From DATCLS01 sp035296625 (GTDB taxonomy: Bacteria > Actinomycetota > Acidimicrobiia > Acidimicrobiales > VFJN01), in contig DATHAO010000059.1 in the NCBI GenBank assembly GCA_035296625.1, positions 62,001-126,000 of the forward strand: a stretch of 64,000 bases of DNA. Direction: 5' to 3'. The stretch's first letter is position 1; each line of letters opens with the position of its first letter. A model generated the notes under the pieces. That model searched no databases and was not told the origin of the DNA. It worked only from the letters and a program-made list of their open reading frames with translations. The translations under genes and the position numbers were made by a program. This document shows positions 26,037 through 33,677 of this stretch, in pieces.

Positions 26037-27272
26037 GTGGATCCGAAGCCCCGCACCATCGACGCGGCCGAGCTGCCGGCGATGGTCGACCTGTCGGCCA
26101 TCGTGTTCGGCATCGGCCCGAGCGCGTCGGCCGAGTACCAGACCGAGGTGCAGACCGTCACCGAGGTCGATCGCACGTTCGTCGTCGACGACGGTGACGA
26201 CCTGGTCGGCATGGCCGGGGCGTTCACGTTCGCCGTGGCCCTGCCCGGCGGCCGCACGCTGCCGATGGCCGGCATCAGCGAGGTCGGCGTGCGCCCCACG
26301 CACCGCCGCCGGGGCCTGCTGCGGGCCCTGATGGGCGCGGTGGTCGATCAGGCGCTCGACCGCGACGAGGCCCTCGCCGGGCTGACGGCCAGCGAGGGCG
26401 GCATCTACCGGCGCTTCGAATTCGGCGTGGCGGCCCGGTACCAGTCCACCGCCGTCGACACGGCCCGGTCCGCCGAGGTCGTCGACATCGCCGCCCCCGG
26501 CCGGATGCGGCTCGTCGACGCGGCGGAGGCCGCCGCACTGCGCCCACAGGTGTGGGACCGCTGCTGGCGTCGCATCCCTGGCGAGCTGGCCCGGCAGCCC
26601 TCGCACTGGACGGTGCTGGGCCTCGACCCCGAGCATCGCCGCGGCGGCGCGAGCGGGCGCTTCGTCGTCGTGCACGAGGCGCCCGACGGCACGGCCGATG
26701 GCTACGCCGCCTATCGCATCCGGTCCGACTGGTCCCCCGGCCGTGCCAACCACGAGCTGCGGGTCCTCGAGGTGGTGGCGCTCGACGACGGCGTCGAGGC
26801 GGCGCTGCTGCGTTACCTGCTCGACGTCGACCTGGTGGCCACCCTGTTCTGGCACGCCGGTCCGGTCGACCTGCCGCTGCGCTGGCGGCTGGCCGATCCC
26901 CGGGCGCTGACGATCGCCGGCGAGGGCGACCACCTGTGGCTGCGGCCCCTCGACGTGGCGCGGTGCCTGTCCGAGCGGCGCTACGCCACGGCCGGCGGTT
27001 TCGTCGTCGAAGTCGTGGACGTGGACCGGCCCCACCTCGGGGGCCGGTTCCGGCTCGACGGCGGCATCGACGGTGCCGACTGCGTGCGCACCGACGCCGA
27101 CCCCGACCTGGTCGCCGGTGCCGCCGAGCTCGGCTCCCTGCTGCTCGGGGGCGTCAGCTGGTCGACGCTCCGCCGGGCCGGGGTCGTCGAGGAGCGCACG
27201 CCGGGCGCCGCCGCCCGGGCGGACACCCTGTTCCGCACCGAGCGTGCCCCGTTCTGTGGTACCGACTTCTGA
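26037..27272 (+). CDS. Eis-like GNAT N-acetyltransferase
   Basis: A 411-residue protein with the tripartite Eis layout: a GNAT domain (~1-150) with the acetyl-CoA loop VGVRPTHRRRGLLRALM, a second GNAT-like domain, and a C-terminal SCP2-like domain. It ends in Phe (RAPFCGTDF), as Eis proteins do, where the terminal carboxylate acts as a general base. Eis-type enzymes acetylate amines of aminoglycosides, peptides or proteins. The start is GTG 26037, just before the conserved N-terminal strand. It stands alone downstream of gatB. The substrate is unknown. Confidence 0.88.
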   Translation: MDPKPRTIDAAELPAMVDLSAIVFGIGPSASAEYQTEVQTVTEVDRTFVVDDGDDLVGMAGAFTFAVALPGGRTLPMAGISEVGVRPTHRRRGLLRALMGAVVDQALDRDEALAGLTASEGGIYRRFEFGVAARYQSTAVDTARSAEVVDIAAPGRMRLVDAAEAAALRPQVWDRCWRRIPGELARQPSHWTVLGLDPEHRRGGASGRFVVVHEAPDGTADGYAAYRIRSDWSPGRANHELRVLEVVALDDGVEAALLRYLLDVDLVATLFWHAGPVDLPLRWRLADPRALTIAGEGDHLWLRPLDVARCLSERRYATAGGFVVEVVDVDRPHLGGRFRLDGGIDGADCVRTDADPDLVAGAAELGSLLLGGVSWSTLRRAGVVEERTPGAAARADTLFRTERAPFCGTDF

Positions 27273-27576
27273 CGGGTCGCGATCGGTGCTGCGGCGGTTC
27301 CGCCCCGCGGCGGCACGGTCTGGGTGTCGCTGGTGGTGTTACCGAAAAACCGGGGCCGGGTCAGTCAGGGAGCGGACGGCTCGGCCGGGTTCGGCCTCGG
27401 ACGGTGCGAGGCGGGTCTCGCGTGCGTCGGCGGCGACCAGGACGGCCCGGCGTCCTCCCGGCGCGCATCCGGCCCCTCCCCGGGCCCGCCCGGCACGGCG
27501 GCATCGGTGGCGTGCTCGTCGGTGACGACGGCTGTTCCCGGTCGAGCAGGTCACCGTGGCGGCGTACGATTTCGCG
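27273..27576. other. 304-bp intergenic stretch before ilvD
   Basis: No convincing ORF, RNA gene or leader peptide was found. The only clear signal is TACGAT at 27565-27570, 6 nt before the ilvD ATG. The sequence is GC-rich with an A-run in TTACCGAAAAACCGG near 27340. GC-rich inverted repeats, such as GGCTCGGCCGGGTTCGGCC near 27380, could terminate the acetyltransferase transcript. Confidence 0.4.
27565..27570 (+). promoter_or_regulatory. -10 box of a probable leaderless transcript (ilvD)
   Basis: TACGAT ends 6 nt before ATG 27577. This decides the ilvD start against the in-frame GTG at 27556, which lies upstream of the box. Confidence 0.55.
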
Positions 27577-29283
27577 ATGCCCGAAGACGTCCAGCCCGCG
27601 GTGAGCCCCGTCGACATCAAGCCCCGCAGCCGGGATGTGACCGACGGGTTCGAGCGGGCCCCGGCCCGGGCCATGCTGCGGGCCATCGGCATGACCGACG
27701 ACGACTGGGACAAGCCCCAGGTGGGCGTGTGCTCGTCGTGGAACGAGGTCACGCCGTGCAACCTCCCGCTCGACCGGCTCGCGAAGCGCGCGAAGGTCGG
27801 CGTGCGCGAGGCCGGCGGCTTCCCGATCGAGTTCACCACGATCGCCGTGAGCGACGGCATCTCCATGGGCCACGAGGGCATGCGGGCCTCGCTCGTGTCC
27901 CGCGAGGTCATCGCGGACTCGATCGAGACGGTCATGCACGCCGAACGGCTCGATGCCCTGCTCACCTTCGCGGGCTGCGACAAGTCGCTGCCCGGCATGC
28001 TCATGGCCGCCGCCCGGGTCAACATGCCGTCGGTGTTCCTCTACGGAGGGACGATCCTGCCCGGCCACCACAACGGCAAGGCGCTCGACATAACCAGCGT
28101 GTTCGAGGCCGTCGGCGGCTACGCGGCGGGCACGGTGTCCGACGCCGAGCTGCGGGCGATCGAGATGAACGCGTGCCCCACCGAGGGCAGCTGCGCCGGC
28201 ATGTTCACGGCGAACACGATGGCGGCCGTCGCCGAGGCGCTCGGCATGTCGCTGCCCGGCTCGTCGGCGGCCCCGGCCGTCGACCGCCGCCGCGACGACT
28301 TCGCGCTCGCCTCGGGCCAGGCAGTCGTCGAGCTGCTGCGCCAGGGCATCCGGCCTCGCCAGATCCTCACGAAGCAGGCGTTCGAGAACGCGATCGCCGT
28401 GGTCATGGCGCTGGGCGGCTCGACGAACGCCGTGCTGCACCTGCTCGCCATCGCCGCCGAGGCCCGGGTCGATCTGGCGCTCGACGACTTCAACCGCATC
28501 GCGGCCAAGGTGCCCCACATCGCCGACACGAAGCCCGCCGGGAAGTACCACATGACCGACATCGACCGGGTGGGCGGCATCCCCGTCGTCATGGCCCACC
28601 TGCTCGACGCCCGGCTGCTCCAGGGCGACTGCCTCACGGTGACCGGCAAGACGGTGGCCGAGAACCTGCGGGACATCGAGGCGCCCGCGCCCGACGGCGA
28701 GGTCGTCCACCGGCTCGACTACCCGATCCACGAGGTCGGCGGCATCGCCGTGCTCACCGGCTCGCTTGCTCCCAAGGGAGCGGTCGTGAAGGTGGCCGGA
28801 ATCACGTTCGACCGCTTCGAGGGCCCCGCCCGGGTGTTCGACGGCGAGGACGGCGCCATGGAGGCGATCCTGGCCGGCACGATCGAGCCAGGGTCCGTCG
28901 TGGTCATCCGCTACGAGGGCCCGAAGGGCGGCCCGGGCATGCGCGAGATGCTGGCCGTCACCGGCGCCATGAAGGGGGCCGGGCGGGGCGGCGACTGCGC
29001 GCTCGTGACCGACGGCCGCTTCTCCGGCGGCACCCACGGGTTCTGTGTCGGTCACGTCGCGCCCGAGGCGGTCGACGGTGGGCCGATCGCGTTCGTGCGC
29101 GACGGCGACCGCATCGGCATCGACGTGACCACCAAGCAGATCGACCTGCTCGTCGACGACGTCGAGCTGCGCCGCCGCCAGGCCGAGTGGAAGCCGCCCG
29201 AGCCCCGCTACACGAGCGGCGTGCTGGCCAAGTACGCCCGCCTCGCCTCCGGGGCCGAGCGAGGCGCGATCACCGAGGCCTGA
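27577..29283 (+). CDS. ilvD: Dihydroxy-acid dehydratase
   Basis: A 568-residue Fe-S enzyme that dehydrates dihydroxy-isovalerate and dihydroxy-methylvalerate to the 2-keto acids in valine and isoleucine synthesis. The cluster cysteines are visible as C52 (GVCSSWNEV), C134 (GCDKSLPGM) and C206 (GSCAGMFTAN). The C-terminal lyase signature GRFSGGTHGFCVGH is intact. The start is ATG 27577 from the leaderless promoter spacing. It is followed by GC-rich repeats and then the attenuated ilvBNC operon. Confidence 0.96.
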   Translation: MPEDVQPAVSPVDIKPRSRDVTDGFERAPARAMLRAIGMTDDDWDKPQVGVCSSWNEVTPCNLPLDRLAKRAKVGVREAGGFPIEFTTIAVSDGISMGHEGMRASLVSREVIADSIETVMHAERLDALLTFAGCDKSLPGMLMAAARVNMPSVFLYGGTILPGHHNGKALDITSVFEAVGGYAAGTVSDAELRAIEMNACPTEGSCAGMFTANTMAAVAEALGMSLPGSSAAPAVDRRRDDFALASGQAVVELLRQGIRPRQILTKQAFENAIAVVMALGGSTNAVLHLLAIAAEARVDLALDDFNRIAAKVPHIADTKPAGKYHMTDIDRVGGIPVVMAHLLDARLLQGDCLTVTGKTVAENLRDIEAPAPDGEVVHRLDYPIHEVGGIAVLTGSLAPKGAVVKVAGITFDRFEGPARVFDGEDGAMEAILAGTIEPGSVVVIRYEGPKGGPGMREMLAVTGAMKGAGRGGDCALVTDGRFSGGTHGFCVGHVAPEAVDGGPIAFVRDGDRIGIDVTTKQIDLLVDDVELRRRQAEWKPPEPRYTSGVLAKYARLASGAERGAITEA

Positions 29284-29308
29284 CGCCCGCGCCGGGGGGA
29301 GGCCCGAC

Positions 29309-29374
29309 GCCGGCGCCCGGGGTGAGGCCGGCGCCCAGGAGCCAGGCCGGCGCCGGCGCCCGGAGTGAGGCCGG
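29309..29374. repeat. Three degenerate ~23-bp GC-rich direct repeats after ilvD
   Basis: Units at 29309-29331 and 29352-29374 match at 22 of 23 positions (GCCGGCGCCC-GGRG-TGAGGCCGG), with a diverged copy at 29327-29350 between them. Each contains the palindrome GCCGGC or GGCGCC. They lie just past the ilvD stop and may act in termination or be simple slippage products. Confidence 0.6.
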
Positions 29375-29476
29375 AAGCCGACGGGGGCTAGCGGACCGGC
29401 GGAACGGCGCGAGCACGTGTCCGCCCCATGACGGCCGTCTTGCCTCGCTGCGCACCCACATGGGATGCTCACGGCG

Positions 29477-29512
29477 ATGCAGCGCCCGACCCTGCTCGTA
29501 GTTCTCGCGTAG
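29477..29512 (+). CDS. ilvB leader peptide MQRPTLLVVLA (attenuator)
   Basis: An 11-codon ORF, ATG 29477 to TAG 29510-29512, with five consecutive branched-chain codons CTG CTC GTA GTT CTC (Leu-Leu-Val-Val-Leu). GTA, GTT and CTC are used far less than CTG and GTG/GTC in this genome, which would sharpen ribosome stalling when charged Leu or Val tRNA is scarce. The stop codon sits exactly at the base of a hairpin, and an intrinsic terminator follows before ilvB. This is the classic attenuation layout, as in other actinobacterial ilvB leaders. Confidence 0.88.
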   Translation: MQRPTLLVVLA

Positions 29513-29542
29513 CGCACGCCGGTCCTCCAACCCGCGTGCGCT
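29511..29542 (+). promoter_or_regulatory. Pause/regulatory hairpin of the ilvB attenuator
   Basis: AGCGCACGC (29511-29519) pairs perfectly with GCGTGCGCT (29534-29542), a 9-bp stem with a 14-nt loop that begins within the leader stop codon. A ribosome stalled on the Leu/Val codons would cover its left arm, coupling stalling to RNA folding. Confidence 0.7.
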
Positions 29543-29545
29543 CCC

Positions 29546-29577
29546 ACGACCTCCCGCCGGGGGGTCGTTCTCGTTTT
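29546..29577 (+). terminator. Intrinsic terminator of the ilvB attenuator
   Basis: The left arm at 29546-29555 (ACGACCTCCC) pairs with 29559-29568 (GGGGGGTCGT), 10 bp with one G-U, around a 3-nt loop. The U-rich TTCTCGTTTT follows at 29568-29577. It lies 45 nt before the ilvB start and would stop transcription when the leader is fully translated. Confidence 0.85.
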
Positions 29578-29621
29578 CCGCCACGTTCCGCCCGCGCAGC
29601 CAGACAGGAGCACACCCCGCC

Positions 29622-31376
29622 ATGAAGATGAACGGCGGCCAAGCCTTGATGAAGGCCCTCGAGATGGAGGGCGTCGACGTGATGTTCGGCCTGCCCGGTG
29701 GAGCCATCCTCCCGGTGTACGACCCGATCATCGACAGCCCGATCCGCCACATCCTCGTGCGCCACGAGCAGGGGGCGGGGCACATGGCCGAGGGCTACGC
29801 GCACGCGACCGGGCGGCCCGGCGTGTGCATGGTGACCTCGGGTCCGGGCGCCACGAACGTGGTCACGCCGCTGTGCGATGCCTTCATGGACTCGGTGCCG
29901 GTGGTGTGCATCACCGGGCAGGTGCCGTTCGGCTCGATCGGCACGGACGCGTTCCAGGAATGCGACACGATCGGCATCACCCGGTCGGTCACCAAGCACA
30001 ACGAGCTGATCACCCAGGCCCAGGACATCCCGCTGATGGTCCGCCAGGCGTTCCACCTGGCCAGCACCGGGCGGCCGGGGCCGGTCCTACTCGACATCCC
30101 GAAGGACATCGTCGACCCGCAGAACCCCCGGTCGCAGATGGAGTGGTACTGGCCGAGCGACCGCGACGTGGCGGTGAGCCTTCCCGGCTACCGGCCCACC
30201 ACCAAGGGCCACTCCAAGATGATCCGCCAGGCCGCCGAGCTGATCCTCCAGGCCCACCGCCCCGTCATCTACGCGGGCGGCGGCATCCTCAAAGCCCGGG
30301 CGGCCGAGGCGCTGCGCGAGCTGGCCGAGCTGACCGACGTGCACGTCGTGACCACGCTCATGGCCCGGGGCGCCTTCCCCGACGACCATCCTCTATGCCT
30401 GGGCATGCCGGGCATGCACGGCACCTACACGGCCGTCACGGCCATGCAGCGCAGCGACCTGCTGATCGCCCTGGGCAGCCGCTTCGACGACCGGGTCACC
30501 GGCAAGCTCGACGGCTTCGCCCGCGGAGCCAAGATCATCCACGTCGACATCGACCCGGCCGAATTGGGCAAGGTCCGCCGGCCCGACGTGCCGATCGTCG
30601 GTGACTGCCGCCTCGTCATCGAGGAGCTGGTCCAGGCCGTGCGCGAGCTGCTGGCCGGCGGCGCCGCCTTCCACGACCGGTCGGCCTGGCGCTCGACGAT
30701 CGCGGGCTGGAAGGAGAAGCACCCGCTCGCCTACACCCAGTCCGAGCCGGGCGAGGCGCTGAAGCCCCAGTACGTCATCGAGCGAATCCGGGCCGCCAAC
30801 ACCGACGACACGATCGTCGCCTCGGGCGTGGGCCAGCACCAGATGTGGACCAGCCAGCACTGGACCTTCAACGAGCCCTACACGTGGATCAACTCGGGGG
30901 GGCTCGGCACGATGGGCTTCGCGGTGCCCGCCGCAATCGGCGCCAAGGCCGGCCGTCCCGACCGCACGGTCTGGGCCATCGACGGTGACGGCTGCTTCCA
31001 GATGACCGCTCAGGAGCTCGTCACGGCGACCGCCGAACGCATTCCGATCAAGGTGGCGATCCTCAACAACGCCTACCTGGGCATGGTCCGCCAGTGGCAG
31101 GAGATGTTCTACGACGAGCGGTACAGCGAGGTGTACCTGTCGCCGGACCTGCCCGACTACAAGCTGTGGGCCGAGGCCATGGGGTGCGTCGGCATGCGGG
31201 TCGAGTCGCCCGACGAGGTCGATGCCGCCATCCAGAAGGCGAACGAGATCGACGACCGCCCCGTCGTCATCGACTTCCGGACCGACAGCAACGAGAAGGT
31301 GTATCCGATGGTCCCGGCCGGCAAGTCGAACGACGAGATCATCGTCGACCCGTCGCAGGGCGAGGGAGGGCACTGA
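29622..31376 (+). CDS. ilvB: Acetolactate synthase large subunit
   Basis: A 584-residue ThDP enzyme, the first committed step of valine, leucine and isoleucine synthesis. The N-terminus GVDVMFGLPGGAILPVYD, the catalytic-Glu region RHEQGAGHMAEGYAHATGR and the ThDP/Mg motif DGDGCFQMTAQEL...NNAYLGMVRQW are intact. ATG 29622 is at a weakly spaced AGGAG; ATG 29628 is an alternative. It is controlled by the leader attenuator upstream and forms an operon with ilvN and ilvC. Confidence 0.96.
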   Translation: MKMNGGQALMKALEMEGVDVMFGLPGGAILPVYDPIIDSPIRHILVRHEQGAGHMAEGYAHATGRPGVCMVTSGPGATNVVTPLCDAFMDSVPVVCITGQVPFGSIGTDAFQECDTIGITRSVTKHNELITQAQDIPLMVRQAFHLASTGRPGPVLLDIPKDIVDPQNPRSQMEWYWPSDRDVAVSLPGYRPTTKGHSKMIRQAAELILQAHRPVIYAGGGILKARAAEALRELAELTDVHVVTTLMARGAFPDDHPLCLGMPGMHGTYTAVTAMQRSDLLIALGSRFDDRVTGKLDGFARGAKIIHVDIDPAELGKVRRPDVPIVGDCRLVIEELVQAVRELLAGGAAFHDRSAWRSTIAGWKEKHPLAYTQSEPGEALKPQYVIERIRAANTDDTIVASGVGQHQMWTSQHWTFNEPYTWINSGGLGTMGFAVPAAIGAKAGRPDRTVWAIDGDGCFQMTAQELVTATAERIPIKVAILNNAYLGMVRQWQEMFYDERYSEVYLSPDLPDYKLWAEAMGCVGMRVESPDEVDAAIQKANEIDDRPVVIDFRTDSNEKVYPMVPAGKSNDEIIVDPSQGEGGH

Positions 31377-31378
31377 TC

Positions 31379-31918
31379 GTGGCCCTCCCCGGCGCCGACG
31401 CCCGCCACCACACCCTCGTCGTGCTCGTCGAGAACAAGGCCGGCGTGCTGGCCCGCGTTTCGAGCCTGTTCGCCCGGCGCGGGTTCAACATCTTCTCCCT
31501 CGCCGTCGCCCCGACCGAGGACGATCGGTTCAGCCGCATCACGATCGTCGTCGACGTGCAGTCGGCGCCGCTCGAGCAGATCACCAAGCAGCTGTTCAAG
31601 CTTGTCAACGTCGTGAAGATCAGCGAGCTCGACCCGCGTGACTCGGTCGAGCGCGAGCTGATGCTCGCCACCGTGCGGGCTTCGGCGCAGAACCGCACGT
31701 CCGTCATAGAGCTGGTCAACCTGTTCGACGGCCGCGTCGTCGACGTGGGCCACGACGAGCTGACCGTCAGCCTCGACGGGGACCCCGAGCGCCTCGACGA
31801 CCTCGAGGGCCTGCTGCGGCCCTACGGCATCGTCGAGCTGCAACGCACCGGGCGGGTGGCGCTCCCCAAGCTCGAGCGCACCGCCCCGGCGTTGCGCGCC
31901 GTGCGTCGCGGCGCCTGA
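31379..31918 (+). CDS. ilvN: Acetolactate synthase small (regulatory) subunit
   Basis: A 179-residue subunit that activates IlvB and confers valine feedback inhibition. An ACT domain occupies residues ~10-85 (HTLVVLVENKAGVLARVSSLFARR), followed by the C-terminal ALS_ss_C domain. GTG 31379 lies 2 nt after the ilvB stop, with GGGAGGG 8 nt upstream. It is co-transcribed with ilvB and ilvC. Confidence 0.95.
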   Translation: MALPGADARHHTLVVLVENKAGVLARVSSLFARRGFNIFSLAVAPTEDDRFSRITIVVDVQSAPLEQITKQLFKLVNVVKISELDPRDSVERELMLATVRASAQNRTSVIELVNLFDGRVVDVGHDELTVSLDGDPERLDDLEGLLRPYGIVELQRTGRVALPKLERTAPALRAVRRGA

Positions 31919-31998
31919 GTCGCCCGCCGCCCTGCCCGTCGCGCGCGCACCGTCCGTCCCGCCGACACTCACCCGAGAACCCCGAGAGGAATTGTCCG

Positions 31999-33024
31999 AT
32001 GGCCAACGTCTACTACGAGAAGGATGCCGACCGGTCCATCGTCGCCAGCCGGAAGGTGGCGGTGATCGGCTACGGCTCGCAGGGTCACGCCCATGCGCTC
32101 AACCTGCGGGACTCGGGGGTGGACGTGCGCGTCGGCCTGCGGGAGGGGTCGTCCTCGCGGGCGAAGGCCGAGGCCGCCGGCCTGCCGGTGCGCTCCATCG
32201 CGGACGCCGCCGCCGAGGCCGACGTGGTGATGCTCCTCGGGCCCGACACCGAGCACAAGGCGATCTTCGCCGAGCACATCGCCCCGAACCTCAGCTCGGG
32301 TGACGCGCTGTTCGTGGCCCACGGCTTCAGCGTTCGCTTCGGGCAGGTCGTGGCGCCCGAGGGCGTCGACGTGGCGCTCGTCGCCCCCAAGGGCCCGGGT
32401 CACCTCGTGCGGCGCACCTACGAGGAGGGCGGCGGCGTCCCGTGCCTCATCGCCGTGGCCAAGGACTCCTCCGGCAAGGCCAAGGACCTGGCCCTCGCGT
32501 ACGCCGACGCCATCGGCGGCGCCCGGGCCGGCGTGCTCGAGACCACGTTCGAGGAGGAGGCCGAGACCGACCTGTTCGGCGAGCAGGTCGTGCTCTGCGG
32601 CGGTCTCACCGCCCTGGTGCAGGCCGGCTTCGAGACGCTGACCGAGGCGGGCTACCAGCCCGAGTCCGCCTACTTCGAATGCCTCCACGAGCTGAAGCTG
32701 ATCGTCGACCTCATGTATGAGCAGGGCATCGCCGGCATGCGCTACTCGATCAGCGACACCGCCGAGTACGGCGACCTCACGCGGGGGCCGCGCGTGATCA
32801 ACGACGCGGTGAAGACCGAGATGCGCACGATCCTCGACGAGATCCGCAGCGGGCGCTTCGCCGAGGAGTGGATCGCCGAGTCGGAGTCGGGCCGGCCGAA
32901 CTACAAGCGCCTCCGCGATGAGGGTGCCGCGCACCCCATCGAGACGGTCGGCGCCGACCTGCGCGAGATGATGCCGTGGATCTCCGCGGGCAAGACCCGC
33001 GTGCAGGACGCCAGCGGCGGCTGA
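31999..33024 (+). CDS. ilvC: Ketol-acid reductoisomerase
   Basis: A 341-residue class I enzyme that isomerises and reduces acetolactate to dihydroxy-isovalerate. The Rossmann motif GYGSQGHAHALNLRDSG is at residues ~26-42. Downstream, VRVGLREGSSSRAKA carries Arg and Ser residues expected for NADPH preference. The metal-binding knot domain includes ESAYFECLHELKLIVDLMYE. GAGAGGA lies before ATG 31999. It is the third gene of the ilvBNC operon. Confidence 0.96.
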   Translation: MANVYYEKDADRSIVASRKVAVIGYGSQGHAHALNLRDSGVDVRVGLREGSSSRAKAEAAGLPVRSIADAAAEADVVMLLGPDTEHKAIFAEHIAPNLSSGDALFVAHGFSVRFGQVVAPEGVDVALVAPKGPGHLVRRTYEEGGGVPCLIAVAKDSSGKAKDLALAYADAIGGARAGVLETTFEEEAETDLFGEQVVLCGGLTALVQAGFETLTEAGYQPESAYFECLHELKLIVDLMYEQGIAGMRYSISDTAEYGDLTRGPRVINDAVKTEMRTILDEIRSGRFAEEWIAESESGRPNYKRLRDEGAAHPIETVGADLREMMPWISAGKTRVQDASGG

Positions 33025-33040
33025 CACCCAGCGTCCGGCC

Positions 33041-33073
33041 GGTGGCGGGCCTGCGATCTGCAGGCCTACCACC
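33041..33073. terminator. Hairpin between convergent ilvC and PPOX genes
   Basis: GGCCTGC (33048-33054) pairs with GCAGGCC (33060-33066) around GATCT, extended by GGTGG (33041-33045) with CCACC (33069-33073). There is no U-tract on either side. It is a probable bidirectional transcription barrier. The remaining bases to 33223 hold no supported gene. Confidence 0.5.
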
Positions 33074-33223
33074 GCCGCCGGTCCCGCACGCGGCGTGCCG
33101 GGCCACCGCCAGGCGGGGGCTACCAGGCCGCGCTACGCGGCGAAGGTCAGAGGCGCCGTGGCCAAACCCTGGAAGCCATGGACGTAGACGTCGGCGGCCT
33201 GGCGCACGCGGCGTACGGGCGGG

Positions 33224-33658
33224 TCAGTCCGCCATGTCGGCGAAGCCGACGACCCGGGTCGGCGTGAGGCGGACCACCAGCTCGCCGGGCACGCCGTTGC
33301 GGGCGCCGTACTCGTCGCCTCGCTCGGCGCCCATGTAGCGCGCCCCGATGCGCCCGGCCCAGGCCCGCACCTCGGTCAGTTCGTCGGACCAGGTCGTGGA
33401 GCCCTCGATCGTGACGAACGAGAACGGGGGCTGGTCGTCCTGCACGCAGAGCGTGGCCCGGCCGTCGCGCCGCACCGCGCGGCCCTTCACCGTGTCGGCG
33501 CCGGTGTTGAACATGATCGTGCCGTCGTCGTCGAGGTCGTACCAGACCGGGGCGGCGTGAGGGTGGCCGTCCTTGCGGGTGGTGGCGAGCACGCCGGCCC
33601 GCACCGGCTCGCGGACGAACCGCTGCCACTCCTCCTCGGTCATGCGGTGGTAGGCCAT
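33224..33658 (-). CDS. PPOX-class (pyridoxamine-phosphate-oxidase-like) flavin/F420 protein
   Basis: A 144-residue split-barrel protein. RAGVLATTRKDGHPHAAPVWYDLDDDGTIMFNT is the usual N-terminal half of F420- or FMN-dependent PPOX proteins, and TVKGRAVRRDGRATLCVQDDQPPFSF is the phosphate-binding strand region. Members reduce or sequester F420, flavin or biliverdin ligands. With two LLM-type F420 candidates nearby, an F420 role is plausible. TACCGT (minus strand, 33665-33670) ends 6 nt before ATG 33658, a leaderless layout. Confidence 0.85.
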   Translation of the reverse strand: MAYHRMTEEEWQRFVREPVRAGVLATTRKDGHPHAAPVWYDLDDDGTIMFNTGADTVKGRAVRRDGRATLCVQDDQPPFSFVTIEGSTTWSDELTEVRAWAGRIGARYMGAERGDEYGARNGVPGELVVRLTPTRVVGFADMAD

Positions 33659-33664
33659 CGGGGC

Positions 33665-33670
33665 ACGGTA
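33665..33670 (-). promoter_or_regulatory. -10 box of a probable leaderless transcript (PPOX gene)
   Basis: On the minus strand TACCGT ends 6 nt before ATG 33658, with no ribosome-binding site between. It lies in the 19-bp gap after the stop of the upstream membrane-protein gene, so the PPOX gene can be expressed on its own. Confidence 0.5.
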
Positions 33671-33677
33671 CCGGGGG

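Noticed and set aside
27273..27576. Riboswitch or leader peptide before ilvD
   Set aside because: No branched-chain-rich short ORF or terminator hairpin with a U-tract was found. The -10/start spacing argues for a leaderless mRNA.
29428..29625. 65-codon plus-strand ORF before ilvB
   Set aside because: It runs through the attenuator hairpins in another frame. The 11-codon LLVVL ORF fits the regulatory structure far better.
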